64,000 bases of DNA from Verrucomicrobiaceae bacterium (GTDB taxonomy: Bacteria; Verrucomicrobiota; Verrucomicrobiia; Verrucomicrobiales; Verrucomicrobiaceae), in contig JAIXOU010000119.1 in the NCBI GenBank assembly GCA_027486585.1, forward strand, positions 101,639 to 165,638. The letters are read 5' to 3'. The notes below the pieces were generated by a model. The model saw only the letters and a program-made list of their open reading frames with translations, did not search any database and had not been told where the DNA came from. Shown in pieces: positions 53,535-61,985 of this stretch (positions are counted from its first letter, which is position 1; every line of letters starts with the position of its first letter). The position numbers and the translations under genes are program-made.

Positions 53535-54953
53535 TTATCTCCACAGCGGTTCAATTTGTTCGGCGTTCCACTTGTCCCAGAGGGCTGATAGTTGCTGCAC
53601 GCGGGCGGGTTCTTTGGTGGCTAGATTCCGGGTCTCGCTGATGTCATGCGCGAGGTCGAAGAGTTGCCACTCCTTGCCATCGCGAATGAGTTTCCAGTGG
53701 CCGAGACGCAGGGCGTTCTTTTTGCCAACACGCCAGAACAAGGGACGTTCGGGCAGTTGTGTGGTCTTGCCGGTGAGCAAGGGCATGAGGTTGATGCCGT
53801 CCAAGGTGGCTTCGGCTGAAGCTCCAGCTACTTTCAGCGCGGTCGCGGTGGCGTCGATGGACGCCACGGGTGCATCCACCACCTGACCTGCGTTGATGTG
53901 ATTCTTCCACGACGCAATGAAGGGCACGCGAATACCGCCATCCCAGAGTTCGCCTTTGCCACCGCGCAGCGGAGTATTGCTGGAGGTGAGTTCTTGGGTG
54001 GGGCCGCCGTTGTCGCTGAGGAAAACGACGAGCGTGTTCTCTTCGAGGCCGCTGTCGCGGAGTTGAGCGAGCACCTTCCCCACGCTGTCATCGAGATGCG
54101 CGAGCATGGCGGCGAAGATGCGGCGTTGAATGTCTTCGATGTGCGCGAACTTCTTCAGGTAATCGTCCGTGGCCTGCATGGGGCTGTGGACGGAGTTGTA
54201 GGCGAGATAAAGAAAGAACGGCTGCGCGGAATGCCGGGCGATGAAATCGCAGGCTTCACGCGTGAAGGCATCGGTGAGGTTCGCCTGTTCGTCCACGGGC
54301 TGACTGCTGCGCAGCAACGGATTGTCGGTGTCGTATTCGGGTTCGTTCGAGCCGAGATGCGTGCTCCACACGATGCGTCCATCGGGTGAGGTCCACCGGC
54401 CCTGACCGCCATCCGGCAGTGTCTTTCGGCGCAGCCAGGTTGTCACGCCCTGCCACGGCGGCTGCACATAAAAATGCCCCTCGTGCAGAAAGCCGAAGAA
54501 CTCATCAAAGCCACGCCGCTGCGGATGAAACTCCGCCGTGCCTCCGAGATGCCACTTGCCCACCAATCCGGTCGCATAGCCCGAGTCACGCAGACGATCC
54601 GCCACGGTCTTCTCCGCGACAGGCAAGCCAATGCCCGGCGCAGCGTTCTTCGCGCCGATGGGATTGAACTCAAAGCCAAACCGCGTCTGAAAACGCCCCG
54701 TCATCAGCGCTGCGCGCGAGGCCGCGCAAAACGGCGCGGTGACATAGCCGCTCGTGAATCGCGCCCCACTCGCCGCGAGCGAATCGATGTGCGGTGTCGG
54801 GATGCCTTTCCCGCCATAGCAACCAAGTTCGCCGTAACCGAGGTCGTCAACGACGATGAGGATGACATTGGGACGCTGCTCGGCCAGCGCGGAAACTCCT
54901 GCGAGTGCCAGGGCAGCGATGACTGCTGTGAGTAAGTGGCGTATGGGTCGCAT
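53535..54953 (-). CDS. Secreted sulfatase
   Basis: 472 residues. Signal peptide 1-24 (MRPIRHLLTAVIAALALAGV). RPNVILIVVDDLGYGELGCY is the metal site. Cys76 in C-A-A-S-R followed by AALMTGR is the formylglycine motif with alanine at +2, an accepted variant. VGKWHLGG, YLAYNSVHSPMQA, VVFLSDNGGP, GGIRVPFIASW and LFDLAHDISETRNLA complete the arylsulfatase pattern. It is 36 bases downstream of the next sulfatase (54990) on the same strand and probably in one operon. The substrate is probably a sulfated glycan, not known. Confidence 0.92.
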   Translation of the reverse strand: MRPIRHLLTAVIAALALAGVSALAEQRPNVILIVVDDLGYGELGCYGGKGIPTPHIDSLAASGARFTSGYVTAPFCAASRAALMTGRFQTRFGFEFNPIGAKNAAPGIGLPVAEKTVADRLRDSGYATGLVGKWHLGGTAEFHPQRRGFDEFFGFLHEGHFYVQPPWQGVTTWLRRKTLPDGGQGRWTSPDGRIVWSTHLGSNEPEYDTDNPLLRSSQPVDEQANLTDAFTREACDFIARHSAQPFFLYLAYNSVHSPMQATDDYLKKFAHIEDIQRRIFAAMLAHLDDSVGKVLAQLRDSGLEENTLVVFLSDNGGPTQELTSSNTPLRGGKGELWDGGIRVPFIASWKNHINAGQVVDAPVASIDATATALKVAGASAEATLDGINLMPLLTGKTTQLPERPLFWRVGKKNALRLGHWKLIRDGKEWQLFDLAHDISETRNLATKEPARVQQLSALWDKWNAEQIEPLWR

Positions 54954-54989
54954 CGGTTCGTTCTTGGTTAGGTTGTCGTGAGCGCGGCA

Positions 54990-56420
54990 TCACTGGCCTG
55001 AAGCAGGCACGCGGCCCACGGGGCGGCGGTTCTTGCCCTTCTGGTTGGTGGCGGAGTCACCCATGTCCTCGCGCATCCTCTCCGCTAGAGCACGCAGACG
55101 TTGCGCGACTTCAGGGTGTTGTCTGATCAAGTCTTTCGTCTCGCCCACGTCCGCCGCGGGATCGTAGAGCGCCTCGGGCAGAAGTGCCTCCTTCGCGGCT
55201 CCCGGCTTCCGCTCATACGGGGTGTCGTCCATTGCAGTGCGCGGGAAGACGAGCTTCCAGTTCGCGCTGCGGACTGCCTCTAGTTTCTCCCCGTTGTAGT
55301 AAAAGAACGCGTCGTGAGGACTCGGCGCACCGGGCTTGGTCATCAGCGGGAGAATGTCCTTTCCATCGATGATCCGGTCCTGCGGAGGCTGCGCTCCGGC
55401 GATACCGGCCACGGTGGGCAGGACGTCCATCGCGGAGGCGATCTCGCGGCAGACGAGGCCGGCGGGGATCCGGCCCGGCCAACGCATCAGGCAAGGAACA
55501 CGCACGCCTCCCTCCCGCGTGGTCGCCTTCGCTGCCCGCAGGGGGAAGGCCTGGCCGCGCTTGTCGTAGGGTCCGCGCGTGTCCGGCCCATTGTCCGAGG
55601 TGAAGACCACGAGTGTCCGGTCTGCGAGCCCAGTTTCGTCCAGGGCCTTCAGGACCTCGCCCACGCCCCAGTCCATGCATTCGACGACGTCCCCATACAA
55701 GCCCCGCGCCGATTTGCTTCGGAAGTCGTCGGAGACGTGTAACGGGATGTGCGGTGCGCTGTAGGCGAGATAAAGGAAGAACGGTTGGTCGCGTTTCGCC
55801 CGCACGAACTTCACCGCCTCTTCTGTGAACTGCTCGGTGAGCGTCTTCTGGTCGGGGTGCGGCTCGATGACCGTCTCGTCGCGGTGGAGGACAAAGGGTT
55901 TCATGTCGTTGGGGAACATCATCCCGTAAAACGCGTCGAAGCCATGCTGGCGCGGGGAGAATGGGGCCAGGTGCCCGAGGTGCCACTTCCCAACGCAGGC
56001 GGTGGCGTAGCCGCATTCCTTCAAGATCTCAGCCAGGGTGACCTCGTCGGGGTTCAGCCCCTCCATGTGCGCTTCGTAGAGAACGTGGCCGCCATTGCGT
56101 CCGAAGCTGGACATGCCCACCCGCACCGGGTAACAGCCGGTCATGAGTGCTGCGCGGGACGGGGTGCAAACGGTGGCGGGAGAATAGAAATCGGTGAACC
56201 GGGCACCCTCGGCGGCAAGCCGGTCGAGGTTCGGTGTCCGGATCTTCTCGAAGCCCGGGCGGTTGTCCGGCATCCAGTAGCACCCGACGTCGTCGTAGCC
56301 GAGGTCATCGGTGAGGATGACGAGAATGTTGGGCTTGGATGGCACAGGACTGGCCGCGTGCAGCGTGGCCAGCGGCGCCAGCAGCAGCGTGAGGAGGTAG
56401 AAGAAGCGCCGGCATTTCAT
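54990..56420 (-). CDS. Secreted sulfatase, GC-rich
   Basis: 476 residues from the ATG at 56420 (MKCRRFFYLLTLLLAPLATL signal); the frame is open to 56456. KPNILVILTDDLGYDDVGCY, then the canonical Cys85 in C-T-P-S-R with AALMTGCYPVR, VGKWHLGH, YLAYSAPHIPLH, VVFTSDNGPD and GGVRVPCLMRWPG. It resembles arylsulfatase A-type enzymes. The DNA is clearly richer in GC than the housekeeping genes (42 of 60 bases at 55441-55500), a sign it may have been acquired. A divergent regulator fragment lies upstream. Confidence 0.93.
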   Translation of the reverse strand: MKCRRFFYLLTLLLAPLATLHAASPVPSKPNILVILTDDLGYDDVGCYWMPDNRPGFEKIRTPNLDRLAAEGARFTDFYSPATVCTPSRAALMTGCYPVRVGMSSFGRNGGHVLYEAHMEGLNPDEVTLAEILKECGYATACVGKWHLGHLAPFSPRQHGFDAFYGMMFPNDMKPFVLHRDETVIEPHPDQKTLTEQFTEEAVKFVRAKRDQPFFLYLAYSAPHIPLHVSDDFRSKSARGLYGDVVECMDWGVGEVLKALDETGLADRTLVVFTSDNGPDTRGPYDKRGQAFPLRAAKATTREGGVRVPCLMRWPGRIPAGLVCREIASAMDVLPTVAGIAGAQPPQDRIIDGKDILPLMTKPGAPSPHDAFFYYNGEKLEAVRSANWKLVFPRTAMDDTPYERKPGAAKEALLPEALYDPAADVGETKDLIRQHPEVAQRLRALAERMREDMGDSATNQKGKNRRPVGRVPASGQ

Positions 56421-56491
56421 GGTGAAAGTAAAACGCCTTTCGATCCGGGAATACATGGCCTAGTTCTGCCAAAAGTTGTCATCATCCTGCC

Positions 56492-56626
56492 ATGGCTCCC
56501 AAGTTCATCCAGAATGCATTTTTTGCCAGCATGACCGATCCACAGGCATTCCGGCTCATGTATGATCAGCAGCCCAACGTGTTCTTCTTTGTGAAGGATC
56601 GCGAGAGCCGTCTCATCGCAGCCAGC
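56492..56626 (+). pseudogene. Truncated start of a ligand-sensing AraC/PAS-type regulator
   Basis: From the ATG at 56492 (or 56531) the frame reads MTDPQAFRLMYDQQPNVFFF, then VKDRESRLIAAS. This is the opening of the PAS-like sensor of AraC-type regulators that often lie next to carbohydrate genes in Verrucomicrobia. Homology ends near 56626, where the strand carries a reversed fragment of a different regulator. It has no DNA-binding part and must be non-functional. It was probably the regulator of the adjacent sulfatase genes. Confidence 0.5.
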
Positions 56627-56781
56627 TTGCCGAGATATTCCCGGCTGACGCCACTCTCACGAGCCAGCCCATACTTGCTCAGTCCGCACCGTTCCCGCAA
56701 CTCCTGAAATCGCCTCGGCAGCCGCTCGCGGATACGCTCGGCGTTGTCGTGGGCGTCGTGGTTCTCCGGCGCGGTGGGCAT
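56626..56781 (-). pseudogene. Truncated XRE-type helix-turn-helix regulator
   Basis: From the ATG at 56781 the minus strand reads MPTAPENHDAHDNAERIRER and then LRERCGLSKYGLARESGVSR, a Cro/C1-type helix-turn-helix, then EYLGKL, where homology stops at the AraC-fragment junction near 56626. Both fragments are cut inside conserved sequence, so this is a join between two broken regulators. It may still be translated as a small DNA-binding peptide with about 60 useful residues. Confidence 0.5.
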
Positions 56782-56787
56782 GGGGAT

Positions 56788-56862
56788 TCATGTGGATTGC
56801 ATTGAAGTCAGCGGCGCGAGCAGCAGTGAGGTGAGGCGGAAGGCGAGTGTTTGCGTCTTCAC
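56788..56862 (-). pseudogene. Orphan leader relic C (LLLAPLTSMQ)
   Basis: A 24-codon frame from a GTG at 56862 reads VKTQTLAFRLTSLLLAPLTS and stops five residues later. Like relics A and B it is a signal-peptide core with no protein after it, and shares GGCGCGAGCAGCAG in the DNA with relic A. It lies between the serine hydrolase stop and the truncated regulator. Within 56457-56885 I see no intact gene. Confidence 0.45.
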
Positions 56863-56885
56863 GACATTGCTCCGATGACCGGTGC

Positions 56886-58109
56886 CTATTTTTTCACGAA
56901 CGCCGGAATGATCCGCTGCGGCAGGGTTTGCAGCGTGTCGCCCATGCCTTTGTTGTGGGAGGTAACGACGGCGACGAGATCGAGTTCGGGGAACATGAAG
57001 ATGAACTGCCCGCCTGCGCCGCGACCTTGAAAGCTGTGGTAGGTCTTGCCGCCGACAGTGAAATCTTCCACCCACCAGAAGAAGCCGTATCGCTCGTTGA
57101 TCTGGCTCGGCGTTGTCGCCCGCATGAGGTAGGCTTCGGGGATGAGTTGCGCGCCCTTCCACTTGCCTTTGTTGAGGATCAGCTGGCCGAACTTCAGCAT
57201 GTCACGCGATAGGATGCTGCTGCCAGCGGCGGACTTCGGCAGGCCGCTGATGGCGGGCTCCCAGTGGTATTGAGTGATGCTCATGCGCCCGAGCAGCTCA
57301 GTCTTGATGAACTCTTCCGCGCCGTCGGGTGCGACGGCGTTCAGCACTTGCATCGCGATGGCGGTGTCGGGCTCCTGATACTTGAACTCGCGAGGCATGG
57401 GCGGGATCGGATCGCTGTGTTGCAGATACGCCTGCAGCTCGCCCAGTCCCTTGAGCTGCGCCGGATTCTTCATCAACTCTTTCTCCTTCTCCTTCGCAAG
57501 CCGGATGCCGGAACCCATCTGCATGGCCTGCGCGAGCGTGATTGCGTCGGCACCCGCGACAAGCTTGGTCGTGTCGAGTTTCTTGAGGAAAGAGATCGCG
57601 GATTTGTCGAGGTCTTCCATCTTCAGCATGCCGAGCTGAATCGCGCGACCCACGGCCAGTGCGGTGTAGGACTTCGTGATCGACATCTGGTAGTGTGGGA
57701 AGTTCGCACGGCCCCGGCGATAGTAGGATTCAAAGAGCAGCTTGCCACGATAGCCGATCAGCATGCTGTCCACGTTGCCCGCTTTCTCGTCTTTCGCCGT
57801 CGCTGCAAGCTCGTTGGCAAAGGCTTCAATCATCGCGCGATTTCCGCCATCGACACCGAGTCTGCCCACGACCAACCCGTCCTTTTTGTCGTCCGGAGCA
57901 GCGCTGATGTAGGGCTTCTCCAAGTCCGGAAATTGCGCCTCAAGCTGGTAGAGTTTGTCCTTCAAATTCAGCCCCGGCACCTCGGGCGCGAGGCCGTTGC
58001 TGGGCTGCTGGGCTTGGAGAGGAAAGCCGGCACTCACGAGGGTGAGCGTCAGCAGAGAATAGAGAGTGGGATGGATTCTCATCGCGGGTATCAGGTTGGG
58101 TTTCATCAT
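56886..58109 (-). CDS. Secreted serine hydrolase, beta-lactamase/class C type
   Basis: 407 residues. The start at 58109 overlaps the stop of the upstream sulfatase (ATGA), fixing the coupling; a signal peptide follows from an internal ATG (MRIHPTLYSLLTLTLVSAGF). The SxxK nucleophile is QMSITKSYTALA; the second motif, where YxN is usual, reads YQEPD; the third-motif region is GRGAGGQFIF. These proteins are esterases, peptidases or D-aminopeptidases rather than antibiotic-resistance enzymes. The altered second motif is odd and may affect activity. It is coupled to a sulfatase, so an esterase role on the same glycan is plausible. Confidence 0.85.
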   Translation of the reverse strand: MMKPNLIPAMRIHPTLYSLLTLTLVSAGFPLQAQQPSNGLAPEVPGLNLKDKLYQLEAQFPDLEKPYISAAPDDKKDGLVVGRLGVDGGNRAMIEAFANELAATAKDEKAGNVDSMLIGYRGKLLFESYYRRGRANFPHYQMSITKSYTALAVGRAIQLGMLKMEDLDKSAISFLKKLDTTKLVAGADAITLAQAMQMGSGIRLAKEKEKELMKNPAQLKGLGELQAYLQHSDPIPPMPREFKYQEPDTAIAMQVLNAVAPDGAEEFIKTELLGRMSITQYHWEPAISGLPKSAAGSSILSRDMLKFGQLILNKGKWKGAQLIPEAYLMRATTPSQINERYGFFWWVEDFTVGGKTYHSFQGRGAGGQFIFMFPELDLVAVVTSHNKGMGDTLQTLPQRIIPAFVKK

Positions 58110-59671
58110 TTCGCATCCTTCGCTGCGGCTTCCTTCTTGGCCATGCGGTTGGCTTTGCGCTTTGCAGCTTTGTCATCGGTTGGCTCCGGAGGTTCGGCTT
58201 CGGGCTTCTCGCCTGCTTCGGTGGCGGTGCCGGCGGATTTGTCGAGCTTGGGATAGCTGGCCACGGCCTTGGCGAGTTGCGCTGGATTGGTTCGGGCATC
58301 AAAGGAGGCAAGGCAGTGGTCGTGGGTTTCGATCATCCATTGGCGCAAGCGGTCCTGATACTTTTTCAGGAGAGCCTGGTGCTTGGAATCATGAATGAGA
58401 TTGTTCGTGCATGAGGGATCTTTTTCCAGATCATAAAACTCCTCGGGCACACGATAGCGGAAAATGTCCACGCGTGCCTGGATGGCGGGATCGGTTTTGC
58501 CGGCTCCCTCCATCGCGGCGAAGGTCTGGCCTTCGTTGTTGTTCTTGTATTTGAATTTGCCGTCGGAGAAGGCGTTGAAGATGTAGCCGTAGCGCGCGTC
58601 CTGCACGCTACGCATCGGCTTGGGCGGGCCGCCGATGGTGTAGTCGATCTGGGTGAAGACGTAGCCGCGTCCGTCTTGCTCGCCACCTTTGAGGAGCGGG
58701 ACCATGGAACGTCCGTCGAGTCCGCTGGGCATGGGCAGGCCTGTGGCGTCCATGAAGGTGGCAAAGAAATCGACCTCGGAAACGAAATGTATCTTGTCCA
58801 CCGAGCCGGGTTTGATGACGCCCGGCCAGCGAAACAGCATGGGTGTGCGATTGCTGGCGAGATAGGTGTTTGCCTTGGCAAAGGGAAACGATGAGCCGTT
58901 GTCGGTGATGAAGACGACGAGCGTGCGGCTGGCGAGGCCGGAGGCATCGAGCGCCTGGAGCACGCGGCCCACGGTGTCGTCGAGACGGCGAACGGAGTTG
59001 AAGTAATGCGCGTATTCCTCGCGCACTTTCGGTAGGTCGGCGAGGTAGCTGGGAATGACCATCTCCTCGGGCTTGAAGAGCCGCGACGGCACTTCCTCGC
59101 CATTCTTGCCGCGCCCCTTGGGATCATAGAACGGGCGATGCGGGTCATGGGAGTTGACCATGAAGTAGAAGGGTTTGTTCTCCGACTTGCTGCGGGCGAA
59201 GAACTCCTGCGCGAAGCCGTGATACTTCGTCGGACTGCGACCCGCGCCGAGTTCCGCGTAGTCGTGCACATAGTCCCACTTGAACGCCGGATCGCAGGTC
59301 GAGTGGCTCACCTTGCCGAGAACGCCGGTGAGATAACCCGCCTTCTGAAAGGTGCCAAACACCGTGGGGATCGGCTTGGGAAGTTTGTTAAACCCAAACA
59401 ACCCGCTGTTATGCCCATAGCGTCCCGTGGCGATGATGCTGCGGCTCGGACAACAAATCGCCGCGTTCACAAAGCCATGCTGAAAGCTGAGACTCTCCGA
59501 CGCGAGCTTGCTGAGATTCGGAGTCACGCCTGGCACCTTGCCATCGAGGAAATCCATGGCCTCATAGCCGAGGTCATCGGCGGTGATGAGCAGGACGTTG
59601 AGCGGCGACTCAGCGGCGTGCAGCGCGGCGAATGGCAGGAGAGATGTGAGGAGAACAAGGAGCGGTTTCAT
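58106..59671 (-). CDS. Secreted sulfatase with charged tail
   Basis: 521 residues. Signal peptide MKPLLVLLTSLLPFAALHAA. LNVLLITADDLGYEAMD is the metal site. The formylglycine cysteine is Cys73 in C-C-P-S-R, a canonical C-x-P-x-R site. VNSHDPHRPFYDP, FITDNGSSFPFAKA, FYDLEKDPSCTNNL are family segments, closest to heparan N-sulfatase-like enzymes. The C-terminus (~480-521) is glutamate/proline then lysine/alanine-rich (DDKAAKRKANRMAKKEAA). Translationally coupled to the serine hydrolase downstream by ATGA. A very similar charged element starts the mature part of the acetylesterase at 61986. Confidence 0.92.
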   Translation of the reverse strand: MKPLLVLLTSLLPFAALHAAESPLNVLLITADDLGYEAMDFLDGKVPGVTPNLSKLASESLSFQHGFVNAAICCPSRSIIATGRYGHNSGLFGFNKLPKPIPTVFGTFQKAGYLTGVLGKVSHSTCDPAFKWDYVHDYAELGAGRSPTKYHGFAQEFFARSKSENKPFYFMVNSHDPHRPFYDPKGRGKNGEEVPSRLFKPEEMVIPSYLADLPKVREEYAHYFNSVRRLDDTVGRVLQALDASGLASRTLVVFITDNGSSFPFAKANTYLASNRTPMLFRWPGVIKPGSVDKIHFVSEVDFFATFMDATGLPMPSGLDGRSMVPLLKGGEQDGRGYVFTQIDYTIGGPPKPMRSVQDARYGYIFNAFSDGKFKYKNNNEGQTFAAMEGAGKTDPAIQARVDIFRYRVPEEFYDLEKDPSCTNNLIHDSKHQALLKKYQDRLRQWMIETHDHCLASFDARTNPAQLAKAVASYPKLDKSAGTATEAGEKPEAEPPEPTDDKAAKRKANRMAKKEAAAKDAK

Positions 59672-59706
59672 CGTCTGTAAGAGTGAAAAGATTCAAGGTG
59701 GGTGAG

Positions 59707-59988
59707 TTACTGCGTCATCTGCGGGCGCTCCCAGTCTTTGAAATTCCTTTTCGCATCGCGGGCTTCGTCGGTCTTTTCGGGTTTCTCCAAGCGCACGGCG
59801 GGATCGTTGGGATCGAAGAGCGGCCAGGTGTCGGTGCGGATGTCGCTGCCGTGCCAGCCGACGTCGGCATTGCCGAGATCATCCGCGAGGAGGAAGACGA
59901 TGCTCGGCTTCGTCGGCACGACTGGATCGGCAGCATGGGCGGGAGACAGCGCGGAGAGAAAGAGGATGGCGAACTGAATTGGTTTCAT
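59707..59988 (-). pseudogene. Chimeric mini-gene: sulfatase start joined to acetylesterase end
   Basis: 93 residues from the ATG at 59988. The first ~50 are a sulfatase start: signal peptide MKPIQFAILFLSALSPAHA, then KPSIVFLLADDLGNADVGWH. From about residue 51 (RTDTWPLFDPNDPAV) to the stop it matches the last ~43 residues of the sialate O-acetylesterase at 61986 (RTDTWPIFDPNDPAV), in frame. The two parts join at R-T, which sulfatases also have (GSDIRTP-type). It cannot be an active sulfatase because the cysteine motif is missing. The reading frame is intact, so a product could be made and exported. Confidence 0.82.
59709..59840. repeat. 132-bp direct repeat, copy 1
   Basis: Matches 61988-62119 in the same orientation with about 7 mismatches by eye (about 95% identity). 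It encodes the C-terminal part of the chimeric mini-gene. The repeats flank the alpha/alpha-barrel-like gene at 60002-61657. Confidence 0.88.
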
Positions 59989-60001
59989 AGGGGGAGATGG
60001 T

Positions 60002-61657
60002 TCACGGCTTTGACTTACTCCTTGTGGAGTCATCAGAAATATCGACCGCCGCCAGTTCCTGCATGGCCTGGACAGCATATAGTTCGCAGTTGAACCACAT
60101 CGGGCCTGGATTTTGCATGACCCACGTTTGATAGCGCCCCAACGCTTTTTTGTTCGACTGCGTGCGCGTGAGAGTGCCGGCGAGGGCTTTGGCCTTTTCC
60201 AGATGCAGCCGGTCTCCGGTGGCGCGATAGGCGGCGAGATACATGCGGATGAGCTTGGCGGAACTGGCGTTGACGGGCGCATAGCAACGGTATTGCTCCA
60301 GCACGCAGGGTAGTAGCCACGTTCTCGATTTTGAACCGGCTTCGCCATCGGGATTCTGCTCCTTGGGATTGGCGGTCGGCGGCTGCGCCCACATGACGAA
60401 CTGGTCTTCGGCGAAGCGGATCAGGTCGAGGGCGAGAGCGCGTTTCGCGGGATCATTGGCGGCGGTTTGCAGCAGATGGATGGAGAATTGTCCAGCATCG
60501 TGCTTGGTCAGGTTTTCATACGGCGGCAGCGGCTTCACGTCCTCAAATTGCCCCTGCCAATTCCAGGTGCGCACGGGATTCTGCATGACCCAGGCAATGG
60601 CTTTTTCGCGCATGGCATCAAAGTGATGATCGCCGGTCGCCGCGCCGAGCTTATCCACAAACTCGATGACGAGCGTGGGGATGAGAATGTTGTCGGTCAC
60701 TGGCTTGCCATCCTTCGGCGAGACAAACATCAGCCAGCTTCCTTCCGGCGACTGCCGTTTGGCGTAGGTTTCGGCGATGCTCACGGCGGCGTTCAGATAC
60801 TTCGCGTCTTTGGTCGCGGCGTAAACATCGAGGTAATACATCCCAGTCTCCGCGCCGCAGAACGTCATGTAGCGGTCTGCGTTCATGTGGCCGCCGAGCT
60901 TGTCGTGAAACATTGTGGGGTGATACGTCGGCGGATGAAACGCCCAGTCGTTTTCCGCCGGATAGCTCAAACCCAGCAGATAATCAGCCGCGCGGCGGGC
61001 TGCTTTCAAAGCCTCCGCCGCGTCGGTAGGCGGCGGTGTCTGTGCGGCATAAATGGCCAGCGCCGCCGCCGCTCCGCCGACGATCTTCGACGGGTAACGG
61101 TAGAGATGGAATTGCTCATCCGGCACGCCGGCGGTGAACCAGCAATGCAAATCCGGCGAATGCACGAGCGTCTCGAGCGCGGTGCGCGCGCTGTCGCTCC
61201 ACGACATAGCGGGCGCGGGATATGCCTTGTCAATGGCGGCGGCGCGATGAAAAACCCGCGTCATCGGCTCGCCGACTTCAGCACCCTTGTCGTCGAGGCC
61301 CTGCACGGTCAGTCTCGCCTTGCCGGTGATGACCTTGTCCCAGACGGGCGAGAGCGGCGACCACGGCTTGGCGGCGGTGAACGTGAGGGCGTCGCCTTTC
61401 GCGGGCGCGACGGTGAAGCGATACGACTTCGCGCCGGGCACTTCCTTGAAATCAAACGCGGGCGCGAACTGGAATTGCACGGCGCGGGCGTTCCAGAACG
61501 GCTGCTGGCCGGGGACGCCGGGGCGCACAGGGATCGCCGTCTCATGCAACGCTTGCACGCGGAGCTTGGGATCGGTGGCGACCATCGGGCCGGGCTTCGG
61601 GACTTCGGCGGCGATGGCTGTGCCACAGACGGCGGCGAGGAGGAGGAATGTTTTCAT
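60002..61657 (-). CDS. Secreted alpha/alpha-barrel-like protein, function unknown
   Basis: 551 residues from the ATG at 61657 (MKTFLLLAAVCGTAIAAE signal); a GTG at 61666 adds three residues. A fibronectin-like N-domain (~45-130; FDFKEVPGAKSYRFTVAP) precedes a helical domain with repeated helix pairs (AADYLLGLSYPAENDWAF, GAETGMYYLDVYAATKDAKY, IRFAEDQFVMWAQPP). This fits six-hairpin glycosidases or polysaccharide lyases of the (alpha/alpha)6 toroid class, but no catalytic motif could be assigned. It is bracketed by the 132-bp direct repeats, so it may have been inserted or retained through recombination between them. Confidence 0.75.
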   Translation of the reverse strand: MKTFLLLAAVCGTAIAAEVPKPGPMVATDPKLRVQALHETAIPVRPGVPGQQPFWNARAVQFQFAPAFDFKEVPGAKSYRFTVAPAKGDALTFTAAKPWSPLSPVWDKVITGKARLTVQGLDDKGAEVGEPMTRVFHRAAAIDKAYPAPAMSWSDSARTALETLVHSPDLHCWFTAGVPDEQFHLYRYPSKIVGGAAAALAIYAAQTPPPTDAAEALKAARRAADYLLGLSYPAENDWAFHPPTYHPTMFHDKLGGHMNADRYMTFCGAETGMYYLDVYAATKDAKYLNAAVSIAETYAKRQSPEGSWLMFVSPKDGKPVTDNILIPTLVIEFVDKLGAATGDHHFDAMREKAIAWVMQNPVRTWNWQGQFEDVKPLPPYENLTKHDAGQFSIHLLQTAANDPAKRALALDLIRFAEDQFVMWAQPPTANPKEQNPDGEAGSKSRTWLLPCVLEQYRCYAPVNASSAKLIRMYLAAYRATGDRLHLEKAKALAGTLTRTQSNKKALGRYQTWVMQNPGPMWFNCELYAVQAMQELAAVDISDDSTRSKSKP

Positions 61658-61985
61658 AGAGTTCACGGCAGGGCATCCTACTTAACGCTGGTTCCAAGTG
61701 GTGTTCGGCTTTTTCCATGAAACTGGCTGCAACATCCAACAGATCGCGGTGGATGCGTTCGTCGGGTCGTTGTTTGAAGAAGTGGCTTCATGCCATGGTG
61801 TTTTGGGTATTGATTGAGCTATTCATCGAAGGCCATGTGGCGCATTCTCTTTCGAGTTCATTCCTGTGAAATTGAACCCATCCAGCGGTATCAACTGCGA
61901 TGCGGGTAGGAGGCTGATAAGCAGATGTCTTTTCCACGGTGTGTTGGTCTCGTCGGACTTGCTCGGGGCGAGCGAGCACGCTGAG
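61658..61985. other. Intergenic gap with no recognised gene
   Basis: About 330 bases between the acetylesterase gene and the alpha/alpha-barrel gene. Short open frames here have no recognisable family or ribosome site. It should hold the promoter or leader of the downstream minus-strand gene, but I see no convincing promoter. Confidence 0.6.

Noticed and set aside
56886..58109. Antibiotic-resistance beta-lactamase
   Set aside because: SxxK is present but the YxN position is altered, and the gene is coupled to a sulfatase; an esterase or peptidase is more likely.
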